From the NCBI GenBank assembly GCA_008711295.1, contig VUYV01000080.1, forward strand, positions 2,102,679 to 2,166,678: a stretch of DNA of 64,000 nt, given 5' to 3'. The notes under the pieces are model-generated. The model was not told the DNA's origin. It saw only the letters and a program-made list of their open reading frames with translations, and did no database searches. Below are positions 11,001 to 23,000 of this stretch, piece by piece. The position numbers and the translations under genes are program-made. The stretch is from Anarhynchus alexandrinus (lineage: Eukaryota > Chordata > Aves > Charadriiformes > Charadriidae). Position 1 is the first letter of the stretch, and each line of letters begins with the position of its first letter.

Positions 11001-14000
11001 AGGGCTCGGGGGTTGTCTGTGAGCCCCAGGGCAACAAGGGGAGTGGGTCCCCTCATGGCCACCACTCTCTCCCTCAGCCATCCCAACGATGAGAAAGAGG
11101 GTTTCTTCCCAAGGAACCACTCCAGCTCCAGCATGAACTCCATTGTGGGGAACCACCACCACAACCACACCACTGACACCTGCGTGCCCCTGATGGGGGA
11201 AGAGCGTATTGAGATGGCTGACCCCAAGGCCAATGAGACCGAGTGCAAGGAGGTGAGTGGGACATGGGGAGGTTACTGCTTCTTTTTCCACACCCTGGGG
11301 ACAACAGTTGGCCAGTGGCAGCCCTTGGTGCCCACCTCTGGGCCCCTTCACAAGGGGCCCTTGTACTTGCAAGGGCTGAGCTCCCCTGGATCACCTGGAG
11401 CGCTGGAAATCAGGTCACTGCATTATGATTTCGGGACCTAATTTTAGCGGCACGCTGTATGCAAATGTCTGCTTGAGCACGCAATGGCAGCAACAGCCCT
11501 GGTGCTTGCAGGGTGACCGTTTGCTGTGAGGGGGTCTTGCCTGTGAAGCAGGGTGTCAGGTGTGGAGCCAAGGCAAGCCCAGCTGTGGGTATGCTGTTGT
11601 GGTTTAACCCCAGCCAGCAACTAGGACCACGCAGCAGCTCACTCACTCCCCCCACCCCAGCAGGGTAGGGAGAAGAGGGAGAAAAGGAGGGGAAAGGAAA
11701 AAAAGCTCATGGGCTGAGATAAAGGCAGTTTAATTGAACAGTAATGGAAGAGGAAAATAGCAACGATAATAATAATGGTAAAAAAATATACAAAATAAAG
11801 TGATGCAACACAAGTCACTCTCACCACCCGATGATCAGTTGCCCAGCCGGTCCCAAGCAGCAATCATGGATCCCTGCTCCCCAGCCAACCCCCATTTATA
11901 TACTGAGCATGACATCTATGGTATGGAATATTTCTTTGGCCAGCTTGTCCTGTCTATGCTCCCTCTCAGCTTCACTGGGAAGCTGAAAAAGTCCTTCACT
12001 AATATAAACATTACTTAGCAACAACTAAAACAATATGCATTATCAACATTCTTCAACATTCTTCTCACACTAAATCCAAATGGAGCAGCTACTAGAAAGA
12101 AAATTAACTCTATCCCAGCTGAAACCAGGACATACACTAGTGGGGTGCAAGGGTGTGTAGAGACACCAAAGCATGGGGACTCCGTCCTTACTTGTTTGTA
12201 TTCTTCCCCAGCAGAAAAATGTGCATCTCCATAACTCTGAGGGCCACCGTAAATACCTGAAGCTGATGGAGAAGATCCCTGAAGATGCGGAGGCCACAGT
12301 GGTCCTCGTGGGTAAGAGGTGGCGTGTGGAGACCCCCAGGGCCAAAAGAGACCAGTTCAGATGCTTGTTTGACCCAGCTGTCTGTGCCCTCCCTCCTGAG
12401 GGACATCTGGACATCTTGTACATGTTCCCAAAGTTCAACTGGGGAGGGAGCCTTGTACACTCTCTCCTTTGGTTGACGGCACACATTTTGTCTGTAGTAA
12501 ACATAAGGGGTGTTGGGGTAGTTATTTTCTTAAATTAAGAGGTACTGAATGTGATGTGGTTGATAGACACTGCTGCTGGGAGCTGGGGGCAAGCTTAGAG
12601 GAGAAAGTCCTGCCAGGCTCACCAGAACATCCCATTTTGCAGCTCAGAAGTGAGTAAGTGCTGTCTGAGGGACTGATGGCCAGGCACTGACTGCTGTAGG
12701 CCCTCGTGCTGTCCTCTGACCATCGCTGTCCTCTCTCTGGCCTCTTCCCACCTTGCCAGCAGCTAGGCCCTGCCCTGGCCAGTGTTGGTTGCTAGCTGTG
12801 TGTGCCAAGGAGCTTATGGGAGCAGGACCTGGCTGGTGGCAAGGTCTCGGGTATCGGCCGTAGCGCTGCCAGGAGGTATTTCTCTGTACAAGAGGGTTGT
12901 GGGCAGGCAGGCTTGAGCATCAGAGTGCTTGGTGCCTCCTGACCACAAGAGTAGTCCTTCTCAGCACTTTGCTGGCATTAGCATAGCAGCAAATGTAGCT
13001 ATGCTACAAGCAAAGTAAATGTCATTGCCTATCCAGTAGATGAAAAGCTCGGGCAAAGAGGCTTGGCAGCTCAACCTAGCTGATGCTTAACCACGATGAG
13101 GCCAAATCAGCTTCATAAACGCACTTTGAATACTCAGATAACTAAACACTGGCTATTTCTGAGCTAAGGATGTGTCTTGGGATTCACTTGTCCACTCGGA
13201 TGGCCCAGAGTTGCCAGTCTAACACAGAACACAGCTCTTTGCTGGACACAGATGGCAGCAAGATCAATAATAATGCCAGAGAAATACAAGTATTCAATAA
13301 ACATTTGTGTTCACTATGGGAAGGAAGCTGCTGGTGTGCCGGAGGATGCGGGAGTACTTCCCAATCTGTTAGGAATCGAAAGGCTGCCAAGCATTGATGA
13401 GATGCGGACATTGTAAAACAAACTGTGCAGTTTGCACCTATGAGTCTTTACAGAACTGGCTCATTTTCATCTGAAAAAAAAAAAGTCTAGGAATACAGGG
13501 AACATACGAGAAAAACAGAACAAAGCTCATAGCATCAGTGCTCAAAAAGGAAAGGACAGTGATCCAGTACCTATAGGTTGTTTAACCTGACATCCTTCCC
13601 AGCCAAAATAATGGCAGAGCTAATATGGGATTCAATTAATAAAGAGCTAAAGGATAAGAATGTAATTATTGCCAAGCAGTGAGGTTTATGGGAAATAGGT
13701 CATGTCAAGCAAACCTGATTTCATTCTTTGATGACATTAAAAGTTTGATAAAAGTAACATGTAAGAGACTTCCTTCCATAAGGCAATAGCTTAGTGGAAA
13801 ACGACCTTCTGATTTAAAATTAGCCTCTTATAGTAGACCCCATCTGTAAGAGATTAAGAATGGGCTAACTGGGAGAACTAAAGAAAGTAACACTGCTTGG
13901 GAATGATCAGTGAACTGAGGACTTGGAGCAGTCCTCAGCATGAAGCTCAATGCTGTGTCTGTGGTCTGGAGACAAGTACAGGACAGAAGGGCTCATGGGA

Positions 14001-17000
14001 ACCCCCGAAATCCCTGTGCCCACTGTTAAAGGCAGCCCAGTACAGCTCACCCCAATGATTAACTCTGCTCAAAACATTGCCTCCTGGTAGGTTGCGTGCA
14101 GTTCCTGGAGCAGCCAACTATGGCCTTTGTTCGACTAAATGAGGCCGTCTTCCTGGAATCTGTCTTGGAGGTCCCTATTCCGGTCAGATTCATCTTTGTG
14201 CTGCTGGGACCGAGCCAGGCCAACATGGACTACCATGAAATTGGCCGCTCAATCTCCACCCTCATGTCCGACAAGGTGAGGAGCTGACGGGTGGTGGTGC
14301 TGGCGCAGGTGAGGGAACTTTGGTAGCTCCTCAGAAGTCAGTCCTGGGACGAGAGGGCTGAGAGGTGCTGTGCTAAGGCCCAGGTGGGGCAGGCAGGTGC
14401 GAGCACCTGAGATTTTTAAGAGCAGCCTGACTTGACCAAGGTAGGATGCTCCAGTATGAAGGGAAGAGTAGAACAGACGCTTGGCTGGGTCAGAGAATGC
14501 TAGGCTGGGTGGAGAAGAGGGCTGTATGTAAAAGCAGGAGCAAAGGACTGCCCGAGGTTAGAGAGTTGCGTTCAGTTCACATTTCACAAACAGAGAGGAG
14601 GGGAGGCTGAGCGGTGCCTGTGACCATGATGCCTGGCCCAGGCCACACTGACGAGAAGACCCAGCAATGCCTGGGGACTGTTCGTCAGCAGTTTGGATGA
14701 AGCTTTCTAATGAAGCTTTCTAGCCGAGATCCATAGCTGGGGCATCCATGCAGAGGTGCGCATCCATGCAGGAGGAGAAATGAGGAGGCAGAAAGGTTTT
14801 TCTGCCAAGAGTGTGCACTGCTAGAAGTCCCCCATCTGGTTAGATGGCAGGAAAGTGAAATTCATTATCCTGGTAAGGAATTAAAGGCAAAGAAAAGCCG
14901 ATCTGAACATCTACTACATACATGCAAGACAGGAGAATCAGAGGTTCACAAGGTCCTCCTGGTGGGTGTCATGTAACTGTAAGAGAGTGACAAACCTGCC
15001 TGTCCTGCCACCAGTACACAGCTCTCCCTCAACTGAAGACTAAAAGGTCCGCTCAGAGCAGGCGGGCTGTGGGCAGCAAGGGCTCCCAGATCCCTTCCCA
15101 GGAGTTGCACAGGGGTCAGCTGACAGTGTGTTTTGAGCCAGCAGAGGTGAAGTGCCATATTCCAGCTTCAGCGCTGCGTTTGTGGGCTGATCTCGCTCAT
15201 CTGAGCCTCTGCTCCTCTGTTGCTGGAAGAAGGGAGCCAGTTGCCGCAGCCGGGGCTGGCCGTAGCAAGGTTACACAGTGGCTGGCGCCGTGAAGAGAGT
15301 ACGGTATCATTTACAGTTTCAGGCTGTGGCTCCGGGGAGTCTGTGTGCTGCAGGAACCTTAACTGTCCCCTACCTGCTTTACAGGCTGTTCACTTGTTCA
15401 TCTTCCTCCAGCCTTTTCTCTGCAGGCACGTTCCAGAGGCAATGCAGCTCTTCCGCCTGTTTGCCAGCACCTCCCCTCCTATCTGGAATAGTTCTGTCCC
15501 CTCATGGTCTCCTTGGAGTCCTTCCTTTTCATCTTGCCCTTGCTGTCAGGAGTATCTCCCCTATTCTGCCTGGTTTCCCTTGCACGACTTCCCTCATGCT
15601 GTAGACTCCTATTTTCCTTCCCTCTCCCATGTTTTACATTTTTATGTCCAAGTCTCTCAAGAGTCTTATGCTCCCTGCTCACATGTCTCACACTCTGGTT
15701 TTTGTGCTTTATCTGTGGTGCTTTAGGACTCCACCAGCTTCTCAACCCAAGACCAGATCAGGAGGACATCAGTCTGTTGAGGAGTCCTAATTTTGAGCTG
15801 CAGGGACAGGGAAAGTCTTTAATCTCGGTGGTGCCTGGCTTCTGGTACATCTCTGAGCTGAGCTCTGAACAAAAGCCCTGCAAGACCAAGCGATGGCATG
15901 CAGAGCTTGTAAGGACAAGGATCTTGGCCTGATGCAGCCACAGTGATCCGGTGTGAACAGTGGCACAGGCTGGCCAGGTGTAGCATTTAGCCTAGGCAAA
16001 GAGAGGCACCAGGCTAGCTGGGAAACACAGATCTGATTTTTTTCAGTGGAGAGGTCCTACAAGGTGCACCCTGTGGTCTGGTGGAGCGTACAGCTGGCAG
16101 ATGCTGCAGGAGCATGATCTTGGGCAAGAGCAGTGGGGCTTGAGGGAGAAAAGCGGGAGCAAGAAAGTCATTGGAAAGGATGGATAGAGTAGGGAGGACA
16201 GACATGTGATTAGGTGAGACGTTGGATAGTTGGACAGGAGGGACTTGGCAGTGTGGGTCACAGAGTGGCAGTAGTGAGACAAGTAGTGGGTTGAGGGAGT
16301 GGAATGTTACTGTATGGTCACAGCCAGCGTCAGGTTTCCAGGCTGTAGATAGCTGGGTGCAGTCTCGGTCTGAGCCTTCTCCCTCTCTTCTCCCTGCCCC
16401 TTCCAGCACTTCCATGAGGCTGCATACATGGCAGATGACCGTCAAGACCTCCTCAACGCAATCAACGAGTTCTTGGACTGCAGCATTGTCATCCCCCCAT
16501 CGGAGGTGGAGGGCAAGGACTTGCTCAAATCCATTGCCACCTTCCAGAAGTTGCTGCTGAGGAAGAGGAAGGAGAGGGAGCAGAAGTCCATGAAGGAGGG
16601 GACTGTCCAGGAAGCCAAAGGTCTCTCCACTCACATTTGCGCAAAAGAGTTTGTGCCTAGTGCCCTGCGTGCCCCAGTGGGCCCTCCCCTCACCGAGCCT
16701 GGCAGAGGGGTGAGCGGGGCCTGGCTCCTGCAGTGGGCAGCGGGGAGGGGGACAAGGGGAGGCAGGACAGTGGCTGTGGGCAGCTGGGGCAGCTGGAGGC
16801 AGTGGGATGTGCAGTCACAGGGGACCCACCAGGTTAGCGCTGCTGGAGGAAGGCCTCCACGGCGTATGGGGAAGAGGGACAGCCCAAGGGTGGACCTGTG
16901 TTCTCCTGCTCAAGCCCTGCCCTCCCTGCACCTCCAGAGCTGTGTGAAGTGAAAGCTGAGGAAGAAGAGGAGGAAGCTGAGGATGACCCTTTGAAGCGGA

Positions 17001-20000
17001 CCGGGATATTTTTTGGAGGTCTGGTTCGGGACATAAAGCGCAGGTACCCCAAATACCTCAGTGACATCAGAGACGCCTTGCACAGCCAGTGTCTCGCGGC
17101 CGTTCTCTTCATCTACTTTGCTGCTCTCTCTCCTGCCATCACCTTCGGGGGACTCCTAGGTAATGGGCCTGCTTTCTGGTCTGCTCTTTGCACGCTGGGA
17201 CACTGGCTGTGTCTGTGTGACGCTGTGCCGGGGTGGGCTTCGGTGCTGCTCGCTCGGGGAGAGTGGCGCCGCTGCGCCTCGGCTGCTGCCTTGTCCCCTC
17301 CCTGCCGCTCGGCCTCTCCAGCCTCGGCTCCCCAGGCTCCCTCTGCGCTCCCTGCCCGACGCAGGGGACCTCTGACTTGATGGGACGGGGACCTGCCTCC
17401 TCCGTCTGGAGCTGTGTCTGCAGCCTGCCTGCCTGCGGCGACGGTGCCTGTGTGCGGGCAATAACACTCACACGTTGTTCTTTTTCCCAGGAGAGAAAAC
17501 TGAGGGTCTCATGGGGGTCTCCGAGCTGATAATCTCCACCTCGGTTTTAGGGATCCTCTTCTCCCTGCTCGGAGCCCAGCCGCTTCTGGTCATTGGCTTC
17601 TCAGGGCCTCTGCTGGTGTTTGAAGAAGCTTTTTACAAGGTACACGTGAGGCAGTGTCCGTGCTTGGCAGCCGCTCGCTCTGCCCCTGCCCTGGAGAGGG
17701 CACCTGGCGTTTCTCGGCTCTCCAAAGGGTTTGTGGTGGTGGGGAGTCCCTGGGTCCTGCCAGGCTGCCCTCAGCTCGGCTGGGGCTGGCCCTGGCTGTG
17801 CTGACCCTTTGCAGGTCACACCGTAGGGACTTCTGCCTCCTGTTGCTTTATCCCATGGGCTGACCCCGTCGAGGTGTGACAGTGGTAACAGCACTCCTCT
17901 ACTTGCTGACTGTGAGGGGAGCATCGTCCCCCAGCCCTGTGCTGCAGCCCATCCTGGCACAATGACCACTTGTAGCTGCATCTTAAAATACTGGTCCATA
18001 ATACTTCTTCATGGGGCTTCCTTTGAAGACCGTTTCACAACTGTTACCTGTCTCCAGGTTTCCTTGCATGGGAACCCAACAACATTCAGTGTCCCACCCC
18101 CCATTAGTGATGTCCCACGTGCATTACTCCCACCTCTCAGGATGAGCCCAAGGGTGTATGCAGATATATGCTGGTCAGGATGGACATATTTCTTTCTCAA
18201 GTAGCATGATCTCTTCACTGTTAAAAACATCCCCATGTCACCATACCTCCAAGCAGTGGGTCTAATCCTTCTCCTTTTTTCTGACTTCTAGCATGTCTGG
18301 GCTTTTAAAGCATGGTTTTTCCTACACCTGGGTTTTCACCTTGGTGTGTCAGGAGTTTACAGCTGGTGATGCCATTGCACAGTGGGAATTTCTCTGCTTT
18401 CTTGTTGACCGCGCTTCTCGCTGACTGCTTTGGCTTTGCCCAGTCATGGTGTATGAAGGTGCACCTCTGCCCTCCGTGGGGGCACTGTCTGTGGTGGTAC
18501 CAAGGAAGGCTGCAAAAGGAGGGATGTGGTTTGTGCTGGAAGTAGTTGGTGCTGCTGTGTGTGGATGAGCAGAGGCAGTGGAGATGGTCTGTTCTCTGGT
18601 GACAGCCTGGAGGCTTTTCTCTACGTGCATACAACCATGTGTGTAGGCAGGGCGCTGCCTGGGATCATGCTCCAGCTAGTGTAGCCTTTATGCAGTGGGA
18701 CATAGCAGGGTGCTCAGGCTCTCTTTTGCAGGGAACAGGCTTGTGCTGTTGAGTGCATGGAGCAGTGGAGAGCTGTGTTTGAGTAATGGCACCTCCATAT
18801 GGGTGGGACGGGGAGGGTCATGCATGGGATGGCTTCAGCAGAGAGCGAAGGAGGTACTGTTACAAACACTGGAGTGGTAAAGACCTGCTTGATGTGAGCT
18901 GGCTGGTGTTAATGCAAAGTCTGCAAATTTACCCGTGACTCCAGCCCTGAATTCACTGTCTGTGCTGGATGCCCAAGCAGACATGGATGCTTTTTTCCAG
19001 GAAAGTCTGTGATCTTAACAGGGAGGACATGCAGGGGGCAACCTGAGGAGCCATGAGTAACTTCTTCCCCTTTCCATTTCAGTTCTGCCAGACACAAGGC
19101 ATTGAGTATCTGACAGGCAGAGTGTGGATTGGTTTGTGGCTCATCGTCTTCATCTTCATTATCGTGGCAGCTGAGGGAAGCTTCTTGGTGCGCTACATCT
19201 CGCCCTTCACCCAGGAGATCTTTGCTTTCCTCATCTCCCTCATCTTTATCTACGAGACCTTCTACAAACTGTACAAGGTGAACCTTCCCCAGGGAGATGG
19301 GCTGCCACGTCTCTCAGTCCCCGAGGAAGCTGCTGCTTTAGCGTACAGGAGGCAGGGGAACAGGGCCAGCACAGCCACAGCTTTCCTAGGCTCTCTGCAG
19401 AGCAGTTCTTTGCTGTCCTCTCATGACCCAGCCCAGCTGGCCCCTGTGCCACCACAGAGGCTGGCAGGACGAGCCCTAATGTCTGTCTCCCCTTCTCTTC
19501 CTGCAGGAGGCATTAAAGAGGGGCCACTTTTCTCTCCCCAGCCCTCTCCAGCTGGGTAGGTTGCGAGGCGAGGTGATGGATGCTGGGATTGTCTGCGCCC
19601 ACCATCTACCGCCCTCACCTCTCCACAGAGCAGGACATCTCCGCATCCCCCTGCCCCCAGTAGTGACAGTACCCCCTGCCCCTCCTTGCGGTGACAGTGC
19701 CCGCTGCTTCTCTCACCTGCCCAGGTGTTTGCAGAACATCCTCTGCTGAAGTTCTACCCACCGAACGTGCAGAGCGGCCTGAATGCCAGCGTTCTCTCTG
19801 CGGATGCGATGTCACTGGGAATCAGGATGCAGCCCAACACTGCTCTCCTCTCCCTCATCCTCATGCTAGGCACCTTCTTCATTGCCTTCTTTATGCGCAA
19901 GTTCAAGAACAGCCGTTTCTTAGGAGGAAAGGTGAGAAGTGGGACCCAGATGTTAAGGACGAGGGACATACCAAACAGATAATGCTTCTTGCTACAGCCC

Positions 20001-23000
20001 TTTGTTCTCCAGAGCATTTGGACTGTCCTCCAAAGAAACACCAGCAGTCCTTTAAATACCATGCAGAAGGGATGGCAGCCTGAGCTAGGCTGCAGACCAG
20101 AGCTGGATGTTGATGATGTTGTCTGCACTGTCCTGCTCCAGTGAACTTTGCTGAAAAGTCCCCTCAGCCTTGTGAAAGCTTGTTTCACTGGATACAAGTC
20201 TGTTAAACTAGAATATAAAAGGGAGAACTTACAACTTGTTCCCTTTGGATGGCACAGGCCATCTGTGTAACACCTGGAGCACAGTCCAAATAGGCCAATA
20301 GGAGCAATTAGCCAGTCACTTAAGAGTAACTGGAGGACTGTGGCAATGTGGGCAGTGGGATGCGTAGCCCTGTGGGTCAAGGCTGGGTTCCCTTGCCCTG
20401 CTCATCAGCAGGTTTGCAGTGGTGCCTGGCCCCATCTGAGGCTTCACTTTGTCCCAGGTTCCCTGTAGCTGGGTGGGCACGCGGAGCCAGCCCGTTCCCT
20501 TTGCTGGCAAGGGTGTTTGTTCTGCAGGCTCGGCGGATCATCGGAGACTTCGGGATCCCCATCTCTATCCTGGTCATGGTGCTGGTGGATTACACCATCA
20601 CTGACACATACACGCAGGTAGGTGCCAGCGCTGCCCTCAGAACCCCTCCCGCAGCCCAGCAGTGATCCCTGTGGCATTGTGGCTGCTCTTGTGCAACGGG
20701 GGATTTGTATTTCCTGCCTTTTTAGTCATAACAGCACAAAGCAAACGGAGACGCTCCCCTCGTCCTCACTCCCACACTGAAGGGAAGCTCCAAGGGTCTT
20801 GCTGAGACTGAGACCAGAGAGCTCCAGGGACTGGAGTGCCCTGGTATCCCTCTGGTATACCAGCTGTTGGTAGGGGAAGCTTTAGGGGACCGGAGATATT
20901 CAGTGCAGTTAATTCCTTGTTTGTAACTCTAAAAACTGGCAGTCAATCAACAAGACATGAACTGGTTATGCACACTGAAGGGGGTGGCATATAGAGTGGT
21001 TTCAGTGGGGTAATTGTCATGGGTCTAGTACCTAACATTTTTATACTCTCCTTGATTATAGGCTATTAAGTATTTTGATCACCTTATCTCAAACACAATG
21101 ATCTCTTTCCCAGTTTATGCACAAACTTAAATGTTATCAAACAAACCCATCTCACATCTTTCCTTTTTTTCTCGCCTTTTTTAGTGGATGTGTAGTTATA
21201 TCTTTTTGTTTTGGTATTTTTTTTCAACTAACATCAGGGAGAGGGTGAAAGGTAGTTCCTGTTCAGCGTGCAAGCTTTTTATCAAGACAGGCCAAGGCTT
21301 AATGGAATCCAAATGCATTTTTATTCATTTAAATTTCAATGAAAAATCGGTTTTAGCAGACGTTAGTAAAATCATGCCCTTTGTTACATCCTTTTCATAC
21401 CCTTCTACACTTCTACAATTAATATCAAAAGCATTATCATTTCAGTATTAACTCAGCGTATGTACAAAGCTTTCTGAGAAAATGGTACTTAGTTACACAG
21501 CTTAGCTCAAGCACAAGCATTCCAGGAATATTATTCATACTTATGCTGATTAACATAAATGTAAATCATAAACCCTTCCTGCAGTACTCACGCAGGCAGA
21601 TAGCAAGAACTGCTCTAGAGCAGCGCAGAGCTGAGAGTTCAAATGCTGATGAACGCAGGGTCAGGACGATGTACAGCTAGGAGTCTGTGTGGTCTCCGAT
21701 GGGAGCACAAACATGATATTCCCTCTGAACACGATCAGAGTGAGGTCATTTCCAGAGAATGCTGGCAGTTCTGGGGTCCACACTGCAAAAACAATATTGG
21801 AAAAATGTCTCGGAAAAGTCTAGGAAAGTCTGAAAAGCCACCTCGGAGAAGAATAGGCAGTTCAGGACACTTAATTTGTCCAAGCAGAGGTCAAGGAGCA
21901 TTTTAGCCATGAAAGCACTGACATGGGGGTGAGGTTCCTGAGGGAAGATATTTCCTTGGTCTCTTGGACAAAAACCAAGGGAATTCCAGTAGCTGAAAGG
22001 AAATGAGACAGGCCTATGTTAGGGGATATGGGATTTTTTTTCACTGAAGGGGGTTATCCATGAGAAAGTCCCACTCGGGTCAGGGTGGCTGTCCCATCAT
22101 CTGAGGCATTCAGACCAGGGAGACCAAGAGGATCAAGGTTAGTCCTGTGTGAGGCTGTGGCACGTGTGTATTGATGAGTAACTGCTGGGTTTTGCGGCTA
22201 CACCACCAGAAGCTGAATGTCCCCTCTGGCCTGTCGGTCACATCTCCTCACAAGCGTGGCTGGTTCATTCACCCCATGGGAAGCAGTGGGACCTTTCCAA
22301 TGTGGATGATGTTTGCCTCTGCCATCCCGGCCCTCCTGGTCTTCATTCTTATCTTCATGGAGACACAGATCACTACGTGAGTAACTCCCCCGTCAACGCC
22401 AACCATCACTAACCCCTGGGCAGGGCAAGGCTGGGATGGGTGCTGGTGGCATTGGTGTGGAGATAAGCCTGGGATCCCAACGGGACAGCAAGGGCAGGAT
22501 CCTGGCCATTTCAGGCTGTACTTTGCCATTGTCTCTTGGCTCCCCTCCTGAGATACAGTGTGGTGGAGACCTGCCTCAGCCAAGCACAGGAGGAAGCATC
22601 TAACCTGAGGTTGACAGCCACCATCCCTCTCCTCAGCCATCTCCTTGTTGTCCCCATGTGTGGCCTCTCCAAGGAATGAATGCTGTCCGCAGGCACAGTA
22701 CTGTCCCTGGGTTGGGCCTGGCACTGACCTGGCCTCTTTTTGCTCCCAGGCTGATTGTGAGCAAGAAGGAGAGGAAGCTGCTGAAAGGCTCTGGCTTCCA
22801 CCTGGACCTGCTGCTCATAGGCACTATGGGGGGGCTTTGTGCGCTCTTTGGGCTGCCCTGGCTGACTGCAGCGACAGTGCGCTCTGTCACCCATGTCAAT
22901 GCCCTGACAGTCATGAGCAAGGCCATCGCACCAGGAGAGAAGCCCAAGATCGAGGAGGTGAAGGAGCAGCGTGTGACCGGAGTGCTTATTGCTGCCCTCG

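Noticed and set aside
11589..12138. Target-site duplication around the LTR
   Set aside because: The flanks agree at only three of five bases, so no duplication can be claimed.
16407..16952. Extending the SLC4A3 exon at 16407 to the better donor at 16710 or further
   Set aside because: It would leave phase 0 before an acceptor that needs phase 1 and would lose the AKELCE match to the family.
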